Positions 24,176-32,781 of a DNA stretch of 64,000 nt are shown piece after piece. Made by a program: the position numbers and the translations under genes. This stretch comes from CAWAND01 sp963807065 (GTDB lineage: Bacteria > Chloroflexota > Anaerolineae > Anaerolineales > E44-bin32), in the NCBI GenBank assembly GCA_963807065.1, contig CAWDZQ010000004.1, forward strand, positions 248,001 to 312,000, written 5' to 3'. The notes below the pieces were generated by a model. It was not told the DNA's origin. It saw nothing but the letters and a program-made list of their open reading frames with translations, and made no database searches. Within the stretch, counting starts at the first letter, position 1, and each line of letters opens with the position of its first letter.

Positions 24176-24701
24176 CCCCCAACTGCCCCCCAGCCAACCC
24201 TCCCCCCACAGCCTTGCCGGTACCCGGACACCGATCGGTGCTTGGCATGAATCCATCCCTCGCCCAATTCATGGTCGATGGCCGCATGGCCCAGGTCAAC
24301 CTAACCACCCGGATTGAAGGTTCGCACAGGATTGACGACATATTACAAGTGAAGATTTTCACAAAGTAGGTGGTCGGGCCGCCGGCGGTGAAGATTGAAG
24401 AACAAGTATCCGGGTCTGATTCCGAGCGCTCGTCGACGACAAACGATGGTCGGGCCTCAGCCACTCGTGGGCGAGGCATCACGATGCGCATTGACGGACA
24501 TGTCGGCTCGGAGCGCTGCGTGAGGTCTTATCGTGCAGGCACAGGTTCTGTCACCCGAAGCAAGCTGCGGCGAATGGCCCGAGGTGGTGATTCCGGCTGG
24601 ACTCCCTTGCTGGCATCGTTGTGCTGGGTGTGGGATCTTCGGATAGATCCGTGATTTCGGCCCGGCCCAACCCGATATGCGGGTTTGGCCCCGGACCGAG
24701 G
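24176..24701. other. Intergenic region, no convincing gene
   Basis: 526 bp between rnz and the convergent methyltransferase gene. The first 50 bp are C-rich. One short plus-strand frame, 24247-24369 (40 codons, starting MNPSLAQFMVDG), looks mildly protein-like but has no good ribosome binding site. No tRNA, repeat or strong terminator was seen. Confidence 0.4.
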
Positions 24702-25499
24702 TCAGGCCCTCTTAAGCAAAAGCCGCAGATATGCCAACCGACCCGAGCGGAAGCCGCGATAGGCGATCGATCCTCGCACTCCCGCTAACTGGCCCATGAA
24801 TGGGCGCAACCATACGGGTCCATACCGTGCGATCCACTGACTTCGTTGGTCATGGGTTTCATCCAGGGCTCGCAGAACATTGGCTGTGATGTCTGTAGTC
24901 TCGACCAGAGTCAAACCGCTATCGGCCATCTGCCGCTTCAATTCAGGGATTTCCGGCTCCGGCCGGTAATCCGCCAGCACAAAATATCCTGAGGGCCGTA
25001 GGACCCTATAGACTTCGTTCAAGAAGCCCGGCATACTCGGATAGCAGTGCGATGCCTCAATGCTGATCACGGCATCGAAGGCGCCCGATACCAACCCGAG
25101 TGACCCCGCCCGGGCCGTCATGAATGACAGGGTACCAGATGGAAAGCGGCGCCTGGCCACGCGCAGGGGGGCTTCCGTCATGTCGAGGGCAATGTACGAT
25201 CGAGGATGCCACCGGCTGTTGATGAAAGCTGCGCCGCCGCCGTAGCCACAACTGATCTCCAGGGCGTCCTTTCCAGCCAAGTCCAGCGCGCTGGCCACAT
25301 ACGCGTACAACTGCAAGTAGTGGCGCATGGGCTCCTGTGATTCGGATAGGTCCGGGGTCTCGGCACCAGCCACCAGCGGAACATAGCCGTAGTTTAGGCA
25401 GACGATGGGCGTGGTGAGAAGCAGTGTGGCCAAGTAGCTGTACCAGTGCCCCAGCATATCCGCGCGGGCGCGCCTCAAAACGGACGGCATCAAGCTCAT
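24702..25499 (-). CDS. Class I SAM-dependent methyltransferase
   Basis: A 265-residue enzyme. The SAM-binding motif I is ALEISCGYGGGAAFI near residues 80-94, followed by YIALDMTEAPLRVARR (motif II region), AFDAVISIEASHCYPS and LRPSGYFVLADYRP. The layout and the ISIEASHCYP motif resemble small-molecule or lipid C/O-methyltransferases of the sterol and phthiotriol type. ATG 25499 is used; the longer frame runs into the preceding regulator gene. It starts 11 bp after the regulator's stop, so the two are likely co-transcribed. The substrate is unknown. Confidence 0.82.
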   Translation of the reverse strand: MSLMPSVLRRARADMLGHWYSYLATLLLTTPIVCLNYGYVPLVAGAETPDLSESQEPMRHYLQLYAYVASALDLAGKDALEISCGYGGGAAFINSRWHPRSYIALDMTEAPLRVARRRFPSGTLSFMTARAGSLGLVSGAFDAVISIEASHCYPSMPGFLNEVYRVLRPSGYFVLADYRPEPEIPELKRQMADSGLTLVETTDITANVLRALDETHDQRSQWIARYGPVWLRPFMGQLAGVRGSIAYRGFRSGRLAYLRLLLKRA

Positions 25500-25509
25500 G
25501 GGCGCCGGC

Positions 25510-27495
25510 TCAAGATTGCACACCCCGAACAATGGAGAGTTCGCCCCAGGCGGATTGCTGCTCAAAGAGTTGGGCTGCCTGCTCAAGATGACGCTGCCTC
25601 ATCGGGTTGTCAGCTAGGAGGTGACGCCCGAGCTCAAGCTGCGCCAGACCCAATTCGTAAGGCATCTTCAACTCCTCAGATCTCTCTAACGCGCGCCGCC
25701 AGCCTTTTTGGGCCGCCCGCTTGCGCCCCTCCATCCAATCCAGAGAGGCGTGCCAGACAAGTGCTCGCGGATCGCATACCGGAAACGTCCGCGCCAAAAG
25801 ATCCAACGCTCGAACTGCGCGCTTGGCCTGCGTCTTCACCTGCTCCAAAGTTTTCCCACTGGGCAGCTGCATACGCTCCCAGGCCGAAAGGAATGTTCGG
25901 ACAACGGCGGCATAACCCTCAACTTGGGAAAAGAAGTTGGGCGCTGATTGCTCGAGCAGGGCCGAAGCGGATTCGGCTGCCTCAAACGCCGCGACCGGGT
26001 CACCAGCACTCCAACTCGCGTAGGCCAAGAATCCCAATGCTTCCACCTCCTCTTGGCGCATCTTTTCAGCTTGGAGGATCTCCAGAGACTCCCCCAGCTC
26101 GACCAACGCTTGGCCAACATCCTCACCCATCCCGCGTCGAATCAAGCACTTGGCTCGTCCATCGATCCCCCATGTCAGATGCTGAGTGTTGCCGCTGCGT
26201 CTGGCCAGGCTGCACAGTCGATCGTAGGTCTCGAGGCTTCGTTCATTCTCCCCGCGCAGGGAGTAATAGTTGGCCAGGAGCATGATGCCTACACCCAGAC
26301 GATTCCAGTCCCCGGCCTGCTCGTGTGAGCGGTTGGCTGTTTCCAGGGAGGCGAAAGCTGTCTCCCAGTTCCCTTCCCCCAGGGTGAAGATGCTGGTCGA
26401 CAGCTGGACATAGGCCTCCGCCCGCTGACCATCCTTGCCCGCCACCTGGGCCACGGCTTTTCTGCGGTAGAGCTCACCCAGCCTTGACATCCTAAGCAGC
26501 GGCGCAATCACCGTGGCGTCGGCATAGGCGCGCGCCATTTCAGGCGCCGACCCGGATCTCTCCGCCAGGTTCAATCCCCGCAAACCTGCATACAGGGTCA
26601 GCAATGTTTGATTCCGCACCAGATAGATTTCGGCCAGGAGTTTGAAGGCAAGGGCCGCCTGCCGGATCGGCTCTCCATCTAGGCGAGCAGTCGGAAGTAG
26701 ACGGCTCAAACCCAAATGGAGCGCTTGGATCACTACCTGGCGCGCCAACCCGAGGCCGATCCTCGGATCCCCATTGGGCAGGGGCATTCCCAACAGGCTC
26801 ACGGCCTTCTCCAGGTAGGCTGCACCCTGCGTGATGTCACCTAATCCGTAGTGGGCCTCGCCAAGCAGGCGCTCAACCCTGGCCATGGGCAAGATGCTCG
26901 AGTTTCCCTCTCCAACCTGATTCTGCTGGATCTCCCTCGCCTGCAACAGATGCGAGATGGCCTCTGGATATGCGGATACCCGCAGAGCCTGCTCGCCGGC
27001 CAACTGAAGATAGCGAGCTGCCTTCGGCGCCATTCCGGCCCCGACAAAATGCCTGGCAAGCTGACTCGCGGGGGGAAATTCGCTCTCCTCGTAAAGTCTC
27101 TCGAGGACCAGGCCCGTCGCCTCGTGCAAATAGGCCCGCTCCCCTTTCCCCAAGCGTTGGTAGAGATATTTCTGGATCAACACATGGCGGAACGCGAAGC
27201 GTGTCATCAACTGGCCCTGAACCCGCTCCGTCCCCAGCTCTTCCACCAGGCGATGTTCCCTTCCCAGCTCCTCAGTCAGCCGGCGCACTAAGGCGCCCGG
27301 GTCCACACCCTGGACTTCAGCCACAACTTCCGCCACGAACTCATCGCCCTGGACACTGGCGATGCTGGCCGCTTCCTGCAATTCGGCTTCAAGCCGCGCA
27401 ATCCTGGCTTCAACCACCGCCTCGACTCGCGTCGGCAGTACTCCGAGATCAAACTCTTCTTGACTCCACCCACAACCCGTCCAGCGTCTCGACAA
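25510..27495 (-). CDS. C-terminal part of SARP-ATPase-TPR regulator (frameshifted)
   Basis: This open frame continues the regulator encoded upstream. It has no credible start of its own (TTG 27495, and the first 12 residues are out-of-frame sequence). From EEFDLGVLPTRVEAVVEARI onward it reads as the end of an AAA/NACHT-type ATPase lobe (RFAFRHVLIQKYLYQRL), followed by about 450 residues of TPR-like helices. Removing one T from the TT at 27460-27461 would fuse the two frames as WVES-EEFD and give a protein of about 1,240 residues, normal for this regulator type. It is either a real frameshift or a base error in the sequence. Confidence 0.8.
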   Translation of the reverse strand: MSRRWTGCGWSQEEFDLGVLPTRVEAVVEARIARLEAELQEAASIASVQGDEFVAEVVAEVQGVDPGALVRRLTEELGREHRLVEELGTERVQGQLMTRFAFRHVLIQKYLYQRLGKGERAYLHEATGLVLERLYEESEFPPASQLARHFVGAGMAPKAARYLQLAGEQALRVSAYPEAISHLLQAREIQQNQVGEGNSSILPMARVERLLGEAHYGLGDITQGAAYLEKAVSLLGMPLPNGDPRIGLGLARQVVIQALHLGLSRLLPTARLDGEPIRQAALAFKLLAEIYLVRNQTLLTLYAGLRGLNLAERSGSAPEMARAYADATVIAPLLRMSRLGELYRRKAVAQVAGKDGQRAEAYVQLSTSIFTLGEGNWETAFASLETANRSHEQAGDWNRLGVGIMLLANYYSLRGENERSLETYDRLCSLARRSGNTQHLTWGIDGRAKCLIRRGMGEDVGQALVELGESLEILQAEKMRQEEVEALGFLAYASWSAGDPVAAFEAAESASALLEQSAPNFFSQVEGYAAVVRTFLSAWERMQLPSGKTLEQVKTQAKRAVRALDLLARTFPVCDPRALVWHASLDWMEGRKRAAQKGWRRALERSEELKMPYELGLAQLELGRHLLADNPMRQRHLEQAAQLFEQQSAWGELSIVRGVQS

Positions 27496-29236
27496 GTCCG
27501 CCTCGTTCTTGCAGGTCCTTGATTAGCTCGCGCACAAAGAAAGGGTGACCGCGTGTCGTGGTTGTCAACGACTTGCGAAAGTCCACTTCGGCATCGACGG
27601 AGAGAGACTGCAGCATCTGGTCGACAAAAACCTTGGCGCCTTCCAAATCACTCTGTTCGACATCCAGCCACACATCGCCGAAAATGCGCTTGAGCTCTGG
27701 CAAGACGTCTGCCAAAGGATGAGGACTGCCATCGGCCGCCGAGCTGACCTCATCGGGCCGATAAGTCCCTATCAGCAGCACACGTGACGACCGTATCTGG
27801 CTTACGAAAAAGCGCAGCAGACTGGCTGATGAAGGATCGATCCAGTGAAGGTCATCGAGCACCATCACCAGCGGGCGGCGCGTGCTGTACTCGAGCAAGA
27901 CTTCGGAATAGGCCTCCAGAACCCGGTTGCGATGCAGGGCCGCCGGCGATTCAGATCCAACCTCCGCCCCCATGATCCGCCCAACAGCTCCGGTCCAAGA
28001 TTGAGGTTGGCCGCCGGATCTGGCCATCGACGCGCTCAGCCACTGCTGAGGTATCAGGGATCCAACGAGGTCGGGGGGGAAAGCCATGACGCGTTCTCGT
28101 ATCCAGCCTGTGGCGGGTTCTACAGGAAGATCGCCCTCACGGCTATTGCCCATCGCCCCGCTGGCATCTTCGAGCAAGCAGCCCAACACTTCTTGGAAAG
28201 GGGCGTACGGATTGCCGCCGCCCGTATAGACATCACAGCGACCCATGGCCACGGACACGTCGGACCCGGCGGATAAAGCACGCCGGGCGAAGGCGGCCGC
28301 CAAAGTCGTCTTGCCGGTTCCGGCCTCGCCCACGATCATCGCCAGCCTACCTTGACCTTGCAGGGAGGCAGCCAGCATGCGGTCCAAAGTCATCAATTGT
28401 GATTCTCGACCGACAAATGCCTCGGTTACCCCCTCTTCCAGCCAGATGTTTCTGCTTGGTTTGGGGCTGAAGGACCGCCCTGCATCTGCCTTGCCGGGGA
28501 TTGGTTCAGATGGCGCGCTACGGTCGAGTTCGGTGCCAGATCCAGGATGTGTCAGGTCCACGAAAAGCTTTGTCGTCTCTGCAGACGGCTCAACATCCAA
28601 TTCCTGCCGTAGTATTGTCCTGCATCGATCATAAGTGCTGGCGATCTTCGCCGAGTCACCCAGGGCACGATAGGCGATCATGAGCGAACGAAAGGCTGTC
28701 TCTGGCACATGTCCTTGGGCAATCCACCGCTCCGACCACTGGATGGACGCCGCCCAGCGTCCGGCGTCCAGCTGGAGCGAGATCAGACGCTCAATTTTGC
28801 GATCGTAGACAGCGCGCAGCCGCTCGCGCTCGAGCTCAACCCAATCCTCGTAGAACCCCGGCAGAAGCTCTCCCTGGTACAGCTGGACGGCCGAGAGGAC
28901 GCTCTCAAGCGTGTCATCTTCTGAGTCCGCCTCAAAGGCGGCAACATCAACCCACACATCTACATCGGAATCGATGGAGATGCTGAGCTTGTCGGCCACG
29001 AACACCTCCTTCCCGACACCTTCCCCCAGGCGCCAAAGGGCATGGCGCAGGTTGCTCCTGGCATTGGATTCATCCGAATCCGGCCACAGCATGCCGGCCA
29101 GCTTTTCGCGCCGGTGCTGCACGCCGGGATGGAAGCAAAGATAGGCAAATAAGGATTGCGCCGGGCGCGAAGAAATGTCAATGGTTTCGCCATCGACTTG
29201 GACGTCAAACTGCCCTAGTATGCGAAGTTCCAGCAT
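27449..29236 (-). CDS. SARP-type transcriptional regulator, DNA-binding and ATPase part
   Basis: A 595-residue frame that stops at TGA 27449. The N-terminus is an OmpR-like winged helix (LELRILGQFDV, SLFAYLCFHPG, LRHALWRLGEG) followed by a bacterial transcriptional activator (BTAD) helical domain to about residue 245. An AAA ATPase follows, with Walker A GEAGTGKTT near residue 305 and Walker B LVMVLDDLHWID near residue 457. The domain order is that of large SARP/AfsR-like activators, in which ATP binding and TPR sensing control DNA binding. The TPR part is in another frame just downstream. Its likely target is the methyltransferase that follows, by position only. Confidence 0.85.
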   Translation of the reverse strand: MLELRILGQFDVQVDGETIDISSRPAQSLFAYLCFHPGVQHRREKLAGMLWPDSDESNARSNLRHALWRLGEGVGKEVFVADKLSISIDSDVDVWVDVAAFEADSEDDTLESVLSAVQLYQGELLPGFYEDWVELERERLRAVYDRKIERLISLQLDAGRWAASIQWSERWIAQGHVPETAFRSLMIAYRALGDSAKIASTYDRCRTILRQELDVEPSAETTKLFVDLTHPGSGTELDRSAPSEPIPGKADAGRSFSPKPSRNIWLEEGVTEAFVGRESQLMTLDRMLAASLQGQGRLAMIVGEAGTGKTTLAAAFARRALSAGSDVSVAMGRCDVYTGGGNPYAPFQEVLGCLLEDASGAMGNSREGDLPVEPATGWIRERVMAFPPDLVGSLIPQQWLSASMARSGGQPQSWTGAVGRIMGAEVGSESPAALHRNRVLEAYSEVLLEYSTRRPLVMVLDDLHWIDPSSASLLRFFVSQIRSSRVLLIGTYRPDEVSSAADGSPHPLADVLPELKRIFGDVWLDVEQSDLEGAKVFVDQMLQSLSVDAEVDFRKSLTTTTRGHPFFVRELIKDLQERGGLVETLDGLWVESRRV

Positions 29237-29363
29237 CTGTGGTGCTGGGGTCCGGCCTTTCTTCGTTGGTCGGTGGTGGGATCGGTACTGGGGTAACGGT
29301 CAGGCCCACGAAAGTATAGCATCATCCAACTTCACTCTCAATACGGCCGGGGCTGGGGGACCA

Positions 29364-29654
29364 TCAAAAGCGGACATTGAAGCTCGAGAATTCGCCGGTT
29401 GGCGCCTCCCATGCGAAGTCGACGTGTTCGACGCCAGCACCCGGCGGGCCCACCCGGCACCAGTCGACCATCGATTCAACGTCGTGTTTGCCCCCTTCGA
29501 ACACCGCCTCGACCTTCCCATCCGCCAAATTGCGAACCCAGCCCGCCACCTGACGCCGCTGCGCCATCTGGGCTGTGGCGTATCTGAAACTCACGCCCTG
29601 AACCCGGCCGCTAATCAGCACATGCGCTCTTCGTTCTTCCGAATCGTGACTCAC
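29364..29654 (-). CDS. acyP: Acylphosphatase
   Basis: Small enzyme that hydrolyses acyl phosphates such as carbamoyl and acetyl phosphate. It has 96 residues, the family norm. The catalytic signature ISGRVQGVSFRYAT near residues 14-27 holds the phosphate-binding Arg. GWVRNLADGKVEAVFEG near residues 38-54 holds the catalytic Asn. It is a single gene between the nuo terminator and the regulator promoter region. Confidence 0.95.
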   Translation of the reverse strand: MSHDSEERRAHVLISGRVQGVSFRYATAQMAQRRQVAGWVRNLADGKVEAVFEGGKHDVESMVDWCRVGPPGAGVEHVDFAWEAPTGEFSSFNVRF

Positions 29655-29716
29655 CCCGCTCCCTCTCTCGCTCGCGCCTTCGGGTGTGCCTTATCCTAGC
29701 CGAACCTGTGTCTTAC

Positions 29717-29751
29717 TTCAAAAGAGAAACAGGCACCCGGGCGGGTGCCTG
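29717..29751 (-). terminator. Intrinsic terminator of the nuo operon
   Basis: CAGGCACCC (29730-29738) pairs with GGGTGCCTG (29743-29751) around a 4-nt loop. In the minus-strand transcript the stem is followed by TTTCTCTTTTGAA. It lies 24 bp after the nuoN stop. Confidence 0.8.
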
Positions 29752-29775
29752 CTGGTGGCCGGTCATCGGCGGGTG

Positions 29776-31227
29776 CTATGAACCGAACAACATGAGCACT
29801 GAGCGAGAAGCCAGGTTGAATAGGGGAGCCGGCAGGACGCCCAGTACCAGGGTGACCGCCGCCGTCAACCCCACCGCGCCGTTCAGCCAGAATTCCGAAC
29901 GAGGCTGCGCATTGCCAGACTTCATGTACATTACGACCACCACCCGCAGATAGTAGTACGCAGACACAAGGGAGGTGAGTACCCCAATCAGCGCCAGGCC
30001 GATCAGATTGGCATGCACAGCGGTCTGGAAAATGTAGTATTTGCCGACAAATCCCAGCGTCGGCGGCACCCCGATCAGGGAAAACATGAATACGGCCATG
30101 GCGAAGGCCAGCAGGGGATGTCGAGATGCCAGCCCGGAGAAATCGTCAATTGCGCCGCCCTTCCCATCTCGCTTTTCCACGGCCAACACCACGCCCCAAG
30201 CTCCCAGGTTGGTTGCCATGTACGCAAAGAGATAGAAAAGCGCCGAGCTCACCGCAGCGGTGCCCAGCGCGCCTTGCATGGCAGCCGGCAAGACCATCAA
30301 GATGTAGCCCGCGTGGGCGATGCTGGAGTAGGCCAGCATGCGTTTGATGTTGCTCTGAGCGACCGCAGCGACGTTTCCCCAGACCATCGTCAGTGCTGAA
30401 AGGCCGATCAAGACCGGCGCCCACGCCCCGGACAGGGCGGGGAACCCTACAACGAAGAACCTCAGCAGGGCAGCGAAGCCACCCGCTTTGGCGCCGACCG
30501 TCATAAAGGCCACGATCGATGATGGCGCGCCCTGGTAAACATCCGGCGTCCACATGTGGAAGGGGACCGCCGCCACTTTGAATGCCAATCCGACCAGGAT
30601 CAGCGCCACGCCACCCAGCATCAATCCGTGGGGGTATCCGCCCGACCCAAGGATCGTCGCCAAGCCGTCCAGCCGAGTGGTCTGAGCGGCACCGTAGACC
30701 AAAGCGATGCCGTACAAGAGAAACCCAGAAGAGAAGGCGCCCAACAAGAAATACTTCATGGCCGACTCTTCGGATTGCGGATCCGGGCGCGCGAAGCCTG
30801 ACAGAATGTAGAGCGGGAAGGAGAGCAGTTCCAGTGCCAGGAACACGATGATAAGATCCCCGGCCATCGCCATGAGCATCATCCCGCTCACGGTGAACAG
30901 CAGCAGGGTGTAGTACTCGCCCTTGTCCAGACCCAGCCGCTTCAGGTAGTCATATGCCAGGGCGATTCCCAGAATGGCCGTCAGCAGGAAGATCACTTGC
31001 AGAAAAGAGCCGAACGGGTCTTGGATCAACATTCCGCTGAACAATTCCGCCTGGCCCCCGAACTGAAAGAGCACGACGACCAACGCTGCCACCAGCCCCA
31101 AAGCCGCCAAGGACGGTGTGATCCAGCGGCGGTGCGAGACAAACAGGTCAACGGCAAGCAGAAGGATGCCGCCACCGGCAACGATGATCCAAGGAGCGCT
31201 GAGAAGGATGGACTGCGAGATCATCAA
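29776..31227 (-). CDS. nuoN: NADH-quinone oxidoreductase subunit N
   Basis: One of the three antiporter-like proton-pumping membrane subunits of complex I. It has 483 residues and about 14 membrane helices. The Mrp-type core is visible in LELLSFPLYILSGFAR (the conserved Glu of TM5), KVAAVPFHMWTPDVYQGAPS near residue 222 and KRMLAYSSIAHAGYILM near residue 293. It is the last gene of the operon. Its start overlaps the nuoM stop by ATGA. Confidence 0.96.
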   Translation of the reverse strand: MMISQSILLSAPWIIVAGGGILLLAVDLFVSHRRWITPSLAALGLVAALVVVLFQFGGQAELFSGMLIQDPFGSFLQVIFLLTAILGIALAYDYLKRLGLDKGEYYTLLLFTVSGMMLMAMAGDLIIVFLALELLSFPLYILSGFARPDPQSEESAMKYFLLGAFSSGFLLYGIALVYGAAQTTRLDGLATILGSGGYPHGLMLGGVALILVGLAFKVAAVPFHMWTPDVYQGAPSSIVAFMTVGAKAGGFAALLRFFVVGFPALSGAWAPVLIGLSALTMVWGNVAAVAQSNIKRMLAYSSIAHAGYILMVLPAAMQGALGTAAVSSALFYLFAYMATNLGAWGVVLAVEKRDGKGGAIDDFSGLASRHPLLAFAMAVFMFSLIGVPPTLGFVGKYYIFQTAVHANLIGLALIGVLTSLVSAYYYLRVVVVMYMKSGNAQPRSEFWLNGAVGLTAAVTLVLGVLPAPLFNLASRSVLMLFGS

Positions 31228-32711
31228 TAAGCCGCCTGCAGCGTGGCTGCCAGATGATTTACCGTGGGCGCGATCAGATGAAAGAACGGTTTGGGGTAGA
31301 GCCCGATCCAGAAGATCAGCACCACCAGAGGCGCCAGGCTGACAATTTCGCGCCAGCTCAGGTCCTTCAGCTTTGCATTTTCCTCCTCGGTCACCTCACC
31401 CAGGAAGGTCTTCTGAAACATGGTCAGGAGATAAATGGCAGCCAGAATGACGCCCATGACGCCAATGACAGCATACCAAGGCGATCCGAGCACCGACGAG
31501 TGGAAGGCCCCGAGCAGAATAGTGAACTCCCCTACGAACCCGTTGAGGCCGGGCAGCCCGATCGACGAAAGGGTTACGATCAGTGTCAGGCTGGCGTAGA
31601 TTGGCATTACTTTCCACAGACCGCCAAAGTGCTGCATGAGCCGCGTGTGTCTTCGCTCATAAATCAGGCCGACCAGCAGGAACAGCGCTCCCGTGCTCAC
31701 GCCGTGGTTGACCATCTGCAGGATGGCCCCCTGCAGACCTTCCGTGTTCAAAGCAAACATACCCAGGATGATGAACCCCATGTGGCTGATGGATGAGTAG
31801 GCGACCAGGCGCTTCATGTCCGGTTGCGGAAACGATACGATCGCGCCGTAGATAATCCCAATCACCGCCAGCGCCGCGACCCAAGGCGCCAATCGGACTG
31901 TAGCCTGTGGAAAGAGCGAGAGATTAAAGCGCAGAAAACCATATGCCCCCATCTTCAACAGGACACCTGCCAGGATAATCGATCCGGCGGTCGGGGCCTC
32001 GGTGTGGGCGTCGGGCAGCCACGAATGGAAGGCCCACATAGGCACCTTGATGGCGAAGGCTACAGCGAAAGCCAGGAACAGCCAGACCTGGATGTTGAAG
32101 GGAATCCCACCCGCCGCTTGGAGTTGAGGCAACGAAAATGTGCCGCCCCGGATCCCCAGCCACAGGATCGCAAGCAACATCAGGATCGAACCAGCCATCG
32201 TATACAGGAAAAACTTGATGGCGGCATAGATGCGGCGGTCACTTCCCCACACGCCGATCAAGAAGTACATCGGCACCAGGCTGAACTCCCAGAAGACATA
32301 GAAGAGGAACAAGTCCAGAGAAAGGAAGACGCCCATGACCCCAACTTCCAGCATCAAGAAGAAGAGCATGAACGTCTTGACGTCGTCTTCGATGGCCGTC
32401 CAAGTGGACAGGATGGCCACCGGAGTAAGGACGGCGGTCAGGAGCACCAGAAGGATGCTCAGGCCATCAACTCCGACCTGGTAGGCAATGGGGAGCCCCG
32501 AAACTTCAATCCAGGGGATGCTGACCGTCATCTGAAGGTCCGGCCTTGAGGCGTCGAAGCTCGCCAGCACTGCCACCGCCAGACCCAGAGTGAGCAAGCT
32601 GGTGAGAAGCGCCACCCAGCGGATGACCCGCTTCTGATCAGCCTTGACAAAGAGGAGGATGATCATCCCCAGGGCCGGGGAAAAGATAACCAGGGAAAGA
32701 AGATCCATCAA
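31224..32711 (-). CDS. nuoM: NADH-quinone oxidoreductase subunit M
   Basis: Antiporter-like proton-pumping subunit. It has 495 residues and about 14 helices. Family motifs are FYVFWEFSLVPMYFLIGVWG near residue 140 with the key Glu, KVPMWAFHSWLPDAHTEAPT near residue 222 with the conserved Lys, and KRLVAYSSISHMGFIILG near residue 303. It sits between nuoL and nuoN in standard order. Confidence 0.97.
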   Translation of the reverse strand: MMDLLSLVIFSPALGMIILLFVKADQKRVIRWVALLTSLLTLGLAVAVLASFDASRPDLQMTVSIPWIEVSGLPIAYQVGVDGLSILLVLLTAVLTPVAILSTWTAIEDDVKTFMLFFLMLEVGVMGVFLSLDLFLFYVFWEFSLVPMYFLIGVWGSDRRIYAAIKFFLYTMAGSILMLLAILWLGIRGGTFSLPQLQAAGGIPFNIQVWLFLAFAVAFAIKVPMWAFHSWLPDAHTEAPTAGSIILAGVLLKMGAYGFLRFNLSLFPQATVRLAPWVAALAVIGIIYGAIVSFPQPDMKRLVAYSSISHMGFIILGMFALNTEGLQGAILQMVNHGVSTGALFLLVGLIYERRHTRLMQHFGGLWKVMPIYASLTLIVTLSSIGLPGLNGFVGEFTILLGAFHSSVLGSPWYAVIGVMGVILAAIYLLTMFQKTFLGEVTEEENAKLKDLSWREIVSLAPLVVLIFWIGLYPKPFFHLIAPTVNHLAATLQAAY

Positions 32712-32781
32712 TGGGCCTCTCGCGAGTTCCTTGCGGTGTCACATCGTGTCGGATTCATGTCCGGTCCCACGTCCCCTCCGT

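Noticed and set aside
24057..24491. Minus-strand frame between rnz and the methyltransferase gene
   Set aside because: Half of it lies antisense to rnz, with no family features. The 40-codon plus frame at 24247-24369 is slightly better but also lacks a ribosome binding site.
26565..26600. GGTTCAATCC resembling a tRNA T loop
   Set aside because: It lies within the TPR coding region of the regulator and no cloverleaf can be formed around it.
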